Shown: piece by piece, positions 50,427 through 60,490 of the stretch
Layout of the letters: the number at the start of each line of letters is the position of its first letter
Numbering within the stretch: position 1 is the stretch's first letter
Assembly: GCF_052857255.1 (NCBI RefSeq)
Contig: NC_135497.1
Coordinates: 196,741,574 to 196,805,573, forward strand
Source of the DNA: Amblyomma americanum
Taxonomy: Eukaryota; Arthropoda; Arachnida; Ixodida; Ixodidae
Direction: 5' to 3'
DNA: 64,000 nucleotides
Notes under the pieces: generated by a model
What the model saw: only the letters and a program-made list of their open reading frames with translations
Told to the model about the DNA's origin: nothing
The model's database searches: none
Translations under genes and position numbers: made by a program

Positions 50427-51600
50427 GTGCTGGGGGATGCCCAGGTTCCACAGCGGCATATTGACGTGCTGAAATTGGGCCCAAAGTTTTGCCTGAAGCC
50501 TCCGATATCGCCGCCCGAGAAGGTGGCCCTGGTGAAGAGCATCACAAGCCGCGTAGCCGAGGAAGACCGACATCGCTGTGCTGTGGAGTGCGTCGACGCG
50601 TTGACAAGAACTGTAGGTAGGCCGCGGAATTCAAGGAGCCTGCGTGCTACGGCCGAGTATCTTGAGAGCAGTAGCCTACGTCTAGCCGTACCCGATAAAG
50701 AGGGGTTTTTCGTGGTGATGCCGGAAAATGCGAACTCGGAGAAGGCACGGGGCGCCCTTGATAAGAATTTTAAGCAGGTGACAGTCAAGTGCGATAAAGT
50801 AAAGGGAAGTGCAGTGGAACTGTTATCCAGGATGAACCTTGCGAAGCTCGCCACCGGTGTAAAAAAGGCTAAACTGTCGCTACTAGAGGTGCTTTTTTGC
50901 TGCCAATACGCATAAACCGGACATCCCTTTTCGCACCATAATTTCCGAGCGTAACACCTGGCAACATGCTGTGTACGGATTCTTGCAAAAGCAGTTTGAC
51001 CAGTTAACAGTTGCCGACCCTTTTGGGGTCCGGAACTCGGGAACAGTTGTGCAGCACTTTCTGGATAGCAACCCAGGAACGGGTTTTTGGGTTCAGTATT
51101 GATGTAGAGGATTTGTACTACGCCCTTCCCCATGACAAACTCAAGGTTGCAGTAAAGGAGTGTATCACCCAGCAAAACGACGAAGTGCAGTTTATAGGTA
51201 GAAGTGGGATTTCGGTTGAGTTTTTTGGAGCTGCTTTCTTTCTACCTGAATACGACGTTTGTAGGATGGCGAGATGAAATCTTCCTTCAGAAACAGGGCG
51301 TTTGCATTGGGTCCCGTGTAGCTCCGGTTCTCAGCAACATCTTCCTTGGAAAAGTGGATGAGGCCATATCCCGTAACCTTAATGGTCTGGCATTACGGAT
51401 TTGGAGGTATGTGGACGATTTCCTTGTACTGGTTGAGAAGGATGGACAGGCGAGGCGTACTGTAGACGTCTTGAGGGTTTTTAAAGATAATGCCATGGGC
51501 CTTAAGTTCACATTAGAAGTGCCAGTAAACGACGAGCTCCAGTTTCTCGACCTCAGGCTCAAGGAGGGGCATGTGTGTTGGGTGAACAAATTTCCGTGTC
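50427..51600 (+). pseudogene. Penelope family A reverse transcriptase
   Basis: Pieces in three frames: LKLGPKFCLKPPISPPEK and FVVMPENANSEKARGALDKN (50427-50915); IPFRTIISERNTW and DPFGVRNSGTVVQHF (about 50910-51090); FSIDVEDLYYALPHDKL, GVCIGSRVAPVLSNIFLG and WRYVDDFLVLVEKDGQ (51090-51590). YVDD is the catalytic box. Penelope RTs are related to telomerase and use a GIY-YIG nuclease, which is missing here: at about 51592 the frame runs into GTCCTTCGTCCGTTCGCGCTG, the 5' leader of the same family. At least three indels break the ORF. Confidence 0.82.
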
Positions 51601-51640
51601 CTTCGTCCGTTCGCGCTGAATTTTACCGCCAAAAAGAGAA
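51594..51640 (+). repeat. Repeat of the Penelope family A leader
   Basis: CGTGTCCTTCGTCCGTTCG and CGCTGAATTTTACCGCCAAAA match 47584-47625. Placement after the RT suggests a second tandem unit joined to a truncated first one, as happens in Penelope arrays. Confidence 0.7.
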
Positions 51641-51849
51641 AATATATACAGTAACTCGGACCACCCACGCGGCTTTCGTACTCACTCGCTTCGGGCTCGG
51701 CAACTCCGCGGGCGCTAGGCCTCGCGCTCCCTCGATGCGGACCAAGTGATTCTCGCGAAGAAACTCCAGGGAAAAAGTGTGCTGAGCATGTCGAAAAGTT
51801 CAAACATGCTGCAGCGCAATACACCTCGCACTCAAGAAAGCATGCCGCA
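51641..51849. other. Unassigned
   Basis: Reads partly as RT-downstream Penelope-like sequence in poor condition (for example TTHAAFVLTRFGLGN on the plus strand). Not enough to annotate. Confidence 0.35.
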
Positions 51850-51856
51850 GGTCCTA

Positions 51857-52158
51857 TAATTGGTTTTGGGGGAAAGGAAATGACGCAGTATCTCTCTTAT
51901 ATATCGTTGGACATCTGAACCGCGCCGTAAGGGAAGGGATAAAGGAGGGAGTGAAAGAAGAAAGGAAGAAGAGGTGCCGTAGTGGAGGGCTCCGGAATAA
52001 TTTCGACCACCTGGGGATCTTTAATGTGCACTGACATCGCACAGCACACCGGCGCCTTAGCGTTTTTCCTCCATAAAAACGCAGCCGCCGCGGTCGGGTT
52101 CGAACCCGGGAACTCCGGATCAGTAGTCGAGCGCCCTAACCACTGAGCCATAACGGCG
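51857..52158 (-). repeat. Complete long tRNA-headed SINE
   Basis: Minus strand: CCCGCCGTTATGGCTCAGTG (A-box region), B-box GGGTTCGAACCC, then GTGCTGTGCGATGTCAGTGC, CCCCAGGTGGTCGAAATTAT, a CTTTCTTCTTTCACTCCCTCC tract and a CCAATTAT end. It shares its middle with the Ruka-like SINEs but has a longer 3' part. GGTCCTA flanks both sides (51850-51856, 52159-52165). It is the reference copy for the fragments at 16994, 36819 and 45807. Confidence 0.88.
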
Positions 52159-52260
52159 GGTCCTAGCGATCAAAATTCACTCTAGGCCTAGCACTTGTCA
52201 AGTCTGGACGAAGAGCGTTCCTCGAACCGTATCGACAGTCGTCCAAAGTTCCAAGAACGG

Positions 52261-52278
52261 GCCCCACGTTGGGTGCCA
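52261..52278 (-). promoter_or_regulatory. Primer binding site next to LTR 52281-52681
   Basis: Minus strand TGGCACCCAACGTGGGGC lies two bases after the LTR. It differs by one base from the site at 59765-59782, so both elements probably use the same tRNA primer. Confidence 0.7.
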
Positions 52279-52280
52279 GA

Positions 52281-52681
52281 TGTGTGGTTGAATTGGGGAG
52301 ATAAATACGTTCTCCCCACTTAATCGCAGCTGACACGGTTCAAAGCCGCCCGGACCCCACCACGTGATCGCGTACGCTACCGACCGCACGCCAACCACGG
52401 CGGGCCTCGCTCTGAAGGAACAAAGGAACGACACATTGGCTGACACAAACAGGCATTTATTGCTACGGCAACAATAACGCCAGCTAGCAACAAGGTACAC
52501 TAATGAATCGAGGTTGTCCGACTCACCAGCAAGGTTCCGAGCGAATGTTCGCCCGCGCTAGGGCAAGGGATATATACTCCGAAGGCCGGACGGGACGATA
52601 TACGAGAGCCCCCCCGCAGGTGAAGAGCGGAGCCGCGAGCGACACGTCCGCTCGCGCCGACAATTCCAGCCGATGAACCCC
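52281..52681 (-). repeat. LTR of a retroelement (internal region missing)
   Basis: On the minus strand it starts TGGGGTTCATCGG, has a TATA-like GTATATATCCC (about 52568-52578) and a polyadenylation signal in GCAATAAATGCC (about 52448-52460), and ends TTCAACCACACA, followed by a primer site. Only about 80 bp of leader follow before a SINE. It adjoins the end of a Penelope copy at 52682. The copy at 10563-10885 is a shorter relative. Confidence 0.72.
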
Positions 52682-54229
52682 ATGTGACAATAGTGAAAAC
52701 AGCGCTAAGGAAGAAGCCGGAAGGCGAAACGAGGAAGTGACAGGAAAGAGCGCTGACTGACAACTGAATTTATTGAGCGAAACTCGCGCAATATATAGGA
52801 AGGCAGTGGCAAAGAAAGTCAGATGCAGTCAACGTCACATGATGCAAAGAGCCAAAAAGCGATAAAAAACAAAACAAGGTGATAAAGCCAACAGTGAACT
52901 GAATCTCGAAAGGGGTGGTAACAAAAAGGAAACTACTCTCAATGACTAAACACATTTAATGTACATGGTGTAAAGAGCCATAAAAGCGATAAAACCACAA
53001 CACGGTGAAAAGACTAAAAGTCCGCAGAAGCTCAAAGGGATGGTAACAAAACTACATGTTGACTTAAACAGTTAATGTCACAAGGTGTAAAGAGCCATAA
53101 AAACCGATAACGCCCATAGCAGATAATAAGGGTAAAACCGTTAAAAACTGAAGAAATGAAATTGTGGAAAGAATAAAAATTGACAGAATGTAACAACGAA
53201 AGGCTAAATAATTTCACAGACCTTAACAAAAAAAAACGAAGCAACAGTGACACTCAACGATTGAAACACGCGTAGTTAACAATAAAAATTTTAGCAATGT
53301 TGTTCCAAAAAGGCAAGTTCACTTCCGTACAAGGATTTAGACGCGTCACTGACACATTCCGAGCCCTTTCTTTTTATAAAGAAAGCTTCCTTCAATTCCC
53401 GGTCTACACTGTCTCTACTTCTATCAAGAACTACAGTTTCGCGTAAACGAGGCATGCATTTACACTCCTTGCAATGAAGCGCTAGATTAGAGCCAGTGCC
53501 TTTTTCAAGTGAGCGCTCATGTTCCCTTAAACGTTCGTTCAAGCACCTTCCAGTTTGTCCAATATAAACTTTGTCGCATGTAAGCGGTATCTGGTAAATC
53601 ACCCCTACCCTACACCTGACGAACATGTTGGCATGCTTTACGCCACAGGTTTGCTGTCTCGGCTTTTCGTTATTTATCCTGTGACACAACGTAGCTAGCT
53701 TGCAAGGGGCAGAAAAGACTACGGGAATCTCATATTTATTCGCAACCTTTTTCAAATTATGTGCTACCCGGTGGGAATACGGGATAACGGCTGGCGTCAC
53801 CCTCCTATTGCTTTCCTGAGTAACTTTCTTCCCCTTGCCTTTAACTTTTTGAAGCAGAGTTTCAGTCACTGCCGAAATCACAGTCTGCGGAAAACCTGCC
53901 TGCAGTAACCGTGCGGTCTGCAGTTGGAAGCTCTCTTGCATGCAATGCTCGCATGATTTTGTTAGTGCAGATCCTAATCCGGATGTGGCTATGGCTCGTT
54001 TAATTGTTTTCGAGTGAGCTGACTCGTAGGACAACAGCTCTTTTTGACTTCGAGGCTTGTACATCCAACAGTATCTATCTCGTACCAAGGATAGTTCCAA
54101 GTCCAAAAACTGTAACTTGTTGTTCTGAGGAAATTCACAAGTGAATTCCAAACCATGGCTCAGTTCATTAAATGTATCTAGAATTTCATTTACGGTGGCT
54201 CTATAAGCTGGTGCGTCTTGCTTGGCCAC
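52682..54229 (-). mobile_element. Penelope family B copy 1, left arm of a palindrome
   Basis: Reads leftward from 54229: RT thumb, GIY-YIG, stop at 53291, 3' UTR with degenerate ~120-bp repeats, ending CTGTTTTCACTATTGTC at 52684-52700. It is 5'-truncated in the RT at the same point as the plus-strand copy that starts at 54226, and the two form an inverted repeat with almost no spacer. Confidence 0.88.
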
Positions 54230-54240
54230 TGTAAATAAAA
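53291..54240 (-). pseudogene. Penelope family B RT end and GIY-YIG (open frame)
   Basis: The longest undamaged Penelope stretch in the window. From 54240: KQDAPAYRATVNEILDTFNE and NNKLQFLDLELSLVRDRYCW (end of RT), a linker with SGLGSALTKSCEHCMQ, then CGVKHANMFVRCRVGVIYQI and VYIGQTGRCLNERLREHERS, the GIY-YIG core with its Arg and Asn/Glu context, then HCKECKCMPRLRETVVL and ELAFLEQHC at the end. The nuclease nicks target DNA for priming. The RT catalytic box is upstream of the truncation. The ATG at 54283 lies in the opposite arm and is not native. Confidence 0.88.
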
Positions 54241-55133
54241 TTCTAGATACATTTAATGAACTGAGCCATGGTTCGGAATTCACTTGTGAATTTCCTCAGA
54301 ACAACAAGTTACAGTTTTTGACTTGGAACTATCCTTGGTACGAGATAGATACTGTTGGATGTACAAGCCTCGAAGTCAAAAAGAGCTGTTGTCCTACGAG
54401 TCAGCTCACTCGAAAACAGTTAAACGAGCCATAGCCACATCCGGATTAGGATCTGCACTAACAAAATCATGCGAGCATTGCATGCAAGAGAGCTTCCAAC
54501 TGCAGACCGCACGGTTACTGCAGGCAGGTTTTCCGCAGACTGTGATTTCGGCAGTGACTGAAACTCTGCTTCAAAAAGTTAAAGGCAAGGGGAAGAAAGT
54601 TACTCAGGAAAGCAATAGGAGGGTGAGGCCAGCCGTTATCCCGTATTCCCACCGGGTAGCACATAATTTGAAAAAGGTTGCGAATAAATATGAGATTCCC
54701 GTAGTCTTTTCTGCCCCTTGCAAGCTAGCTACGTTGTGTCACAGGATAAATAACAAAAATCCGAGACAGCAAACCTGTGGCGTAAAGCATGCCAACATGT
54801 TCGTCAGGTGTAGGGTAGGGGTGATTTACCAGATACCGCTTACATGCGACAAAGTTTATATTTGGACAAACTGGAAGGTGCTTGAACGAACGTTTAAGGG
54901 AACATGAGCGCTCACTTGAAAAAGGCACTGGCTCTAATCTAGCGCTTCATTGCAAGGAGTGTAAATGCATGCCTCGTTTACGCGAAACTGTAGTTCTTGA
55001 TAGAAGTAGGGACAGTGTAGCCCGGGAATTGAAGGAAGCTTTCTTTATAAAAAGAAAGGGCTCGGAAGGTGTCAGTGACGCGTCTAAATCCTTGTACGGA
55101 AGTGAACTTGCCCTTTTGGAACAACATTGCTAA
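54226..55133 (+). pseudogene. Penelope family B RT end and GIY-YIG (frameshifted)
   Basis: Same protein region as 53291-54240 in three frames: ILDTFNELSHGSEFTCEF, then KPRSQKELLSYESAHSK to GVIYQIPLTCDKVYI, then NERLREHERSLEKGTGS to the stop at 55131-55133. The second indel splits the GIY-YIG core just after VYI. Confidence 0.86.
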
Positions 55134-55289
55134 AATTTTTATTGTTAACTACGCGTGTTTCAATTGTTGAGTGTCACTGTTGCTTCGTTTTTTTTGTTAA
55201 GGTCTGTGAAATTATTTAGCCTTTCGTTGTTACATTCTGTCAATTTTTATTCTTTCCACAATTACATTTCTTCAGTCTTTAACGGTTTT

Positions 55290-55610
55290 ACCCTTATTAT
55301 CTGCTATGGGCGTTATCGGTTTTTATGGCTCTTTTACACCTTGTGACATTAACTGTTTAAGTCAACATGTAGTTTTGTTACCATCCTTTTGAGCTTCTGC
55401 GGACTTTTAGCCTTTTCACCCTGTTGTGGTTTTATCGCTTTTATGGCTCTTTACACCATGTACATTAACTGTGTTTAGTCATTGAGAGTAGTTTCCTTTT
55501 TGTTACCACCCCTTTCGAGATTCAGTTCACTGTTGTCTTTATCACCTTGTTTTGTTTTTTATCGCTTTTTGGCTCTTTGCATCATGTGACGTTGACTGCA
55601 TCTGACTTTC
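55290..55610 (+). repeat. Degenerate ~120-bp tandem repeats in the Penelope B 3' UTR
   Basis: TTATCG-TTTTTATGGCTCTTT-ACACC-TGTGACATTAACTG recurs at about 55313, 55431 and 55556. The same three-unit pattern is in the left arm (about 52790-53120, minus) and copy 3 (about 59110-59400). Confidence 0.75.
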
Positions 55611-55741
55611 TTTGCCACTGCCTTCCTATATATTGCGCGAGTTTCGCTCAATAAATTCAGTTGGCAGTCAGCGCTCTTTCCTGTCACTTCCTCGTTTCGC
55701 CTTCCGGCTTCTTCCTTAGCGCTGTTTTCACTATTGTCAGA

Positions 55742-58134
55742 ATGGACCAACTAGCCCAGCAAAAAGTTCTGCTAGATTACCTTTCTTATGCAGTGGGCCC
55801 TTCGTTATGTGTTTCTTCTCATACGGCACAACTGGATGCCCTCGTCAACAACATCACATGGTCAACGTGCCGGGCCAGGTACATCACGTTCTGTTTGAAG
55901 AAGGGTTTGGTACCCTTGGACTCAACGTCCTCTTCGGTGCAGTCCGGCCTTCTTTTGACCACGTCAAGAGATATGTAGAAATCTACGATCTGAGCTGTGG
56001 AGGCAAGTACGACTCTTTTATGACTGTTTGCGTGTCGCCTGCTACTGCCAACATCCTGATTGGGTCGCCGAGAAGAAGTTTCGCGAATATAAACGGCGTG
56101 CAGCTCAGGCTGTGGAGTTCCGGTGGTGCCACATCTTGAACCACACACCTAGGGCTTCTAGCATGAAACAGAGAAGCGGATTCGTGAAGGTGCTGGGCAT
56201 GTTCAAATCACAGACGAAGTCAACAGGGGTCTTGTGAAAGGACCGAAGTTCAGCCTTGAGCCCACGGTTAGGGCACACGAGCACCTGTCACTGAATAGGT
56301 GTATCGCTGGAAAAGCGTCCCCGGAGAATCGTGAGCGCTGCTTGCTGGACGGAGTGGATGCTTTGTCAAGAACAGTATCGAAGAAATCCCCAAGCGACCG
56401 GTCCGGAATCAACACCGTCGTCACTTTTTTCAAGGATAGACATCTGCGGTTACTGCAATCAGACAAGGAAGGAGAGTTTGTCGTGGTGCCGCCGGAATCT
56501 ACAGAGAAAAGACCCGCTGTGCGGTGGAAAAGAACTTCACTCAGACGAGCCTCAAGCCGAGTAAAGTGAAATCGCGAGCTGTCGCCCTCTGCAATAACTT
56601 GGAACAGGTGCAGTTGGCAAACACTATAAGTAAGTGCAGAGAAAAGACTCTTAGCATGTTTTTTTCTGCAAAGACTCACAAAGAGGAGGTTCCGTTCCGG
56701 TGTATTGTTAGTGAGCGCTACACTTACCAAAGGCTTATTAGCCAATACCTGTTAAGGCATTTAAACTCGCTTGTCGTTGATGATCCCTTCGGTACAAAGA
56801 ACTCGACGGAAATTATAGCTTTCTTTCAATCCTGCAAAGGCATTGGAAACATGTTTTCGGTAGACGCCAAGGACCTTATCTATTCCATTCCACACAAAGA
56901 GTTGTTCTCAGCTGTTCAGTCTTGCATTGAAAAGAAAGGTGTGTTGTTTCAAAATTCAGCGGCTATCTCAATGGAGAGTTTTCTTTCTTTGTTGGAATTC
57001 TACCTTAGTGCTACTGTGGTCGAGTTTGACAATCAGGTGTACATACAGAAGAAAGGAATTTGTATAGGGTCCTGTGTAGCGCCAGTGTTAAGTAATATTT
57101 TTCTCGCAGCAGTTGAAAAAAATCTGGACGATAGGTTCGACAAGAGCAAAGTTTTAAAGGTTTTCAGGTATGTCGACGATTTTTTAGTTGTGTTAGAGAA
57201 GCAAGACGCACCAGCTTATAGAGCCACTGTAAATGAAATTCTAGATACATTTAATGAACTGAGCCATGGTTTGGAATTCACTTGTGAATTTCCTCAGAAC
57301 AACAAGTTACAGTTTTTGGACTTGGAACTATCCTTGGTACGAGATAGATACTGTTGGATGTACAAACCTCGAAGTCAAAAAGAGCTGTTGTCCTACGAGT
57401 CAGCTCACTCGAAAACAGTTAAACGAGCCATAGCCACATCCGGATTAGGATCTGCACTAACAAAATCATGCGAGCATTGCATGCAAGAGAGCTTCCAACT
57501 GCAGACCGCACCGGTTACTGCAGGCAGGTTTTCCGCAGACTGTGATTTCGGCAGTGACTGAAAACTCTGCTTCAAAAAGTTAAAGGCAAGGGAAGAAAGT
57601 TACTCAGGAAAGCAATAGGAGGGTGAGGCCAGCCGTTATCCCGTATTCCCACCGGTAGCACATAATTTGAAAAAGGTTGCGAATAAATATGAGATTCCCG
57701 TAGTCTTTTCTGCCCCTTGCAAGCTAGCTACGTTGTGTCACAGGATAAATAACGAAAAGCCGAGACAGCAAACCTGTGGCGTAAAGCATGCCAACATGTT
57801 CGTCAGGTGTAGGGTAGGGGTGATTTACCAGATACCGCTTACATGCGACAAAGTTTATATTGGACAAACTGGAAGGTGCTTGAACGAACGTTTAAGGGAA
57901 CATGAGCGCTCACTTGAAAAAGGCACTGGCTCTAATCTAGCGCATCATTGCAAGGAGTGTAAATGCATGCCTCGTTTACGCGAAACTGTAGTTCTTGATA
58001 GAAGTAGGGACAGTGTAGCCCGGGAATTGAAGGAAGCTTTCTTTATACAAAGAAAGGGCTCGGAATGTGTCAGTGACGCGTCTAAATCCTTGTACGGAAG
58101 TGAACTTGCCTTTTTGGAACAACATTGCTAAAAT
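55742..58134 (+). pseudogene. Penelope family B polyprotein (RT plus GIY-YIG), frameshifted
   Basis: About 800 codons if intact. Starts MDQLAQQKVLLDYLSYAVG (55742); shifts at about 55930 and in 55980-56230; KGPKFSLEPTVRAHEHLS and DKEGEFVVVPPE (56234-56510); shift near 56530; MFFSAKTHKEEVPFRCIVSE, FSVDAKDLIYSIPHKEL, GICIGSCVAPVLSNIFLA and FRYVDDFLVVLEKQD (56524-57510, with the YVDD box); one C inserted at about 57510; then ANKYEIPVVFSAPCKLATLC, VYIGQTGRCLNERLREHERS and the end ELAFLEQHC with stop at 58129-58131. Catalytic motifs of RT and nuclease are all readable, but at least four indels prevent translation as one chain. Confidence 0.88.
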
Positions 58135-58228
58135 TTTATTGTTAACTACGGGTGTTTCAATCGTTGAGTGTCACTGTTGCTTCGTTTTTTTTTTGTTAAG
58201 GTCTGTGAAATTATTTAGCCTTTCGTTG

Positions 58229-59021
58229 TGTGGGTTTCTCAGTAGGCACAGGCCACTACCCACCGCGGGTTCGAGCTTCGCGCGAGCCAAGGGCCCCGAT
58301 CAGCCGTCACCACACGCACCCTGGGGCACCGCTGCGGCGGCGTTCAACCTCTGAAGAGAGGAGAGCGGCTCGCCGCAAGAAACAGGCCTCCAAGTTCACG
58401 AAGGAGGCGTTTTATTGACGCCGTCCTCCAGCGGTACATACACACACTCAACAGTCACCCCGTCCCGGGGCGCGCTCAGAGCAGGGCTCCGGTGCGCGCT
58501 CGGGGCAACAAGAGAAATGCGCGCCGCTAGCACGCCCGCTGCAGGAGATTGTCCCCGCGGCAGTGCTGTGATCTCTCTCGTGTCGGCCGTTGGGCCGTTT
58601 GCGAGAGAGAGTGGGCAGTCAACGCAAGGTGCGCCTGTCAGAGGTCGTTGGACCCCTGGACAGGCTCGAGCCGCGGCGGATCGAGGACCCACGCTGGCGA
58701 GCTCGAGTATGAACTGGTCCGAACGGCAGAGGCCGGCCCGGACGAACAGTAACGTACGCACCTTACGCTGTCTCGGAGGGGTCTCTCTCTGGGTCCCGCT
58801 CCGACGGTCGCGCGCCGCGCGACCACCCAAAACGGGTCCCGAATTCCCGCCAAAAGTCACCAATCGCAAAGGCCCTTGAGAGGCCGGGGGCGGAGCTGCG
58901 GCCGAATGACAGCGATTAGCCACCAGCCGTCTCTCCGCCGCCCGAGGCGGGAGAAAGGGGAAAGAGGGCGACGCGGGATGCCGCGCAGACGCCACGGCGG
59001 GAATCTAGCAGGCTTCCCAGA
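58229..59021 (-). repeat. 793-bp GC-rich solo LTR in the Penelope B 3' UTR
   Basis: Minus strand begins TCTGGGAAGCC and ends GAGAAACCCACA; TGTGGG/CCCACA ends would be expected, so the second base is probably mutated. AATAAA lies at about 58411-58416 (minus), giving a ~180-bp R/U5-like end. GTTG flanks both sides (58225-58228, 59022-59025), and the 3' UTR is continuous across it when compared with copy 2. No internal region remains. Confidence 0.8.
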
Positions 59022-59537
59022 GTTGTTACATTCTGTGAATTTTTATTCTTTCCACAATTTCATTTCTTCAGTTTTTATCGGTTTTACCCTTATTATCTGC
59101 TATGGGCGTTATCGGTTTTTATGGCTCTTTACACCTTGTGACATTAACTGTTTAAGTCAACATGTAGTTTTGTTACCATCCCTTTGAGCTTCTGCGGACA
59201 TTTAGCCTTTTTACCCTGTTGTGGTTTTATCGCTTTTATGGCTCTTTACACCATGTACATTAACTGTGTTTAGTCATTGAGAGTAGTTTCCTTTTTGTTA
59301 CCACCACCTTTCGAGATTCAGTTCACTGTTGGCTTTATCACCCTTGTTTTGTTTTTTATCCCTTTTTGGCTCTTTGCATCATGTGACGTTGACTGCATCT
59401 GATTTTCTTTGCCACTGCCTTCCTATATATTGCGCGAGTTTCACTCAATAAATTCAGTTGGCAGTCAGCGCTCTTTCCTGTCACTTCCTCGTTTCGCCTT
59501 CCGGCTTCTTCCTTAGCGCTGTTTTCACTATTGTCAG

Positions 59538-59573
59538 AATGGACCAACTAGCCCAGCAAAAAGTTCTGCTAGA
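59538..59573 (+). mobile_element. Penelope family B copy 4, start only
   Basis: AGAATGGACCAACTAGCCC and AGCAAAAAGTTCTGCTAGA repeat the first codons of copy 3 exactly, then the sequence is cut by an LTR at 59574. Confidence 0.85.
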
Positions 59574-59762
59574 TGAACCCCATCTCCCGCGCGCGGACTT
59601 CAGCAGTTTCCCACGCAGCGACTCTGGCGCCCTCTCCTGCCAGTTAATGTAACTGACAAGGGAATGCGTTCATCCTCGGGGTGAGACTGCTGCTGCACGG
59701 TGCCTCGCCGGAAAGCAAACACAGGGGGCTGCAGGGCAGGTCCCCACAAAAGAACCCTCACA
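59574..59762 (+). repeat. LTR of another retroelement (5' LTR, 189 bp)
   Basis: Starts TGAACCCCATCTCCC where the Penelope sequence stops and ends AGAACCCTCACA; a primer site follows two bases later. No matching LTR is in the window, so the element is cut or continues through the gap. Confidence 0.6.
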
Positions 59763-59764
59763 AC

Positions 59765-59782
59765 TGGCGCCCAACGTGGGGC
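59765..59782 (+). promoter_or_regulatory. Primer binding site of the 59574 element
   Basis: TGGCGCCCAACGTGGGGC, 18 bases, starts two bases after the LTR, the usual position for the tRNA primer of minus-strand synthesis. Confidence 0.75.
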
Positions 59783-59812
59783 AAGCTCTTGGGACGAGGG
59801 ACGACAGTCAGT

Positions 59813-59912
59813 NNNNNNNNNNNNNNNNNNNNNNNNNNNNNNNNNNNNNNNNNNNNNNNNNNNNNNNNNNNNNNNNNNNNNNNNNNNNNNNNNNNNNNNN
59901 NNNNNNNNNNNN
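59813..59912. other. Assembly gap (100 N)
   Basis: Exactly 100 unknown bases, the usual symbol for a gap of unknown size. The LTR element may continue inside it. Confidence 0.95.
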
Positions 59913-60490
59913 ACACCTTGGAAGGTGAACCTACGAGGTCCGCACGTGGAGAGCGAGACATCCACGGAGAACAGCAAGCCAGAAGCGAGTGAATGCGGAA
60001 GCCTGAGGGTGGCCCGATTTTTCTTGTACATAGTTTTAAATATTCTCTGTTCTGTCTCTTTGGCTCTGGGAGCCGGGTGCCGCAATCAGCTGATTTGGAT
60101 TGCAGTCGTGATTACAGGAAAAGCACCGGGGCTCTGCGACACCGCGAGAAGCGGTAGGCGCCGTTCGCGTTAGGGTCACCTTGGCAGAAACGTAACGCCT
60201 CGTGGCGTCGTGTTCTAGCTGTTGTCCGTGGCCCTTTGTTGGCACCCGAAAGTGTCAGAGCGAGTAGGCCTAAGGCTCTTCGGGAGCTGCCTGTCGCTTT
60301 TGGAGGACACAGTCGTACCGTGGCACAAGCACGCGCAAACGGGTTTGCTTGTTTTATATTTAACCTCGCTAGAGCCGAGAGGTCTCGGTCAACTACAGAA
60401 AGCTGACATTGTTCGAACGAACTTGGTATTTTTTTTTTTGGGGGGGGGGGGGCTGCGAAGCGAACTTATAATTTCGCGGATCCATAGACG
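59913..60490. other. Unassigned, possibly retroelement leader
   Basis: No gene seen. It may be the leader of the LTR element on the other side of the gap. A T9 followed by G13 run lies at about 60430-60453. Confidence 0.35.

Larger units (their letters stand above)
54226..55740 (+). mobile_element. Penelope family B copy 2, right arm of a palindrome
   Basis: Plus-strand copy starting at GCCACTGTAAAT, the same stretch of RT where the left arm starts, and running through GIY-YIG and the full 3' UTR to CACTATTGTC at about 55738. It joins without a gap to the 5' end of copy 3. The coding part carries two single-base indels compared with the left arm (about 54328, one G missing; about 54866, one T extra). 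Confidence 0.88.
55741..59537 (+). mobile_element. Penelope family B copy 3, full length but damaged
   Basis: Starts with the ATG region right after the CACTATTGTC end of copy 2, includes N-terminal domain, RT, GIY-YIG and 3' UTR, and ends at the next CACTATTGTC (about 59537), where copy 4 begins. A 793-bp solo LTR interrupts its 3' UTR. The head-to-tail arrangement with a shared end is the known habit of Penelope elements. Confidence 0.88.

Noticed and set aside
50072..51175. Long minus-strand open frame with repeated Gly-Arg-Lys-Glu
   Set aside because: It is the translation of the (TTCC)n microsatellite plus antisense Penelope RT; not a protein gene.
58396..58995. 199-codon minus-strand frame in GC-rich DNA
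   Set aside because: Lies within the solo LTR; GC-rich sequence gives long chance frames on both strands.
55290..59400. Regularly spaced repeats as a CRISPR or satellite array
   Set aside because: The spacing is explained by degenerate repeats of the Penelope 3' UTR in successive copies.
59600..60173. Open frames running through the N gap
   Set aside because: They exist only because unknown bases were translated as X.
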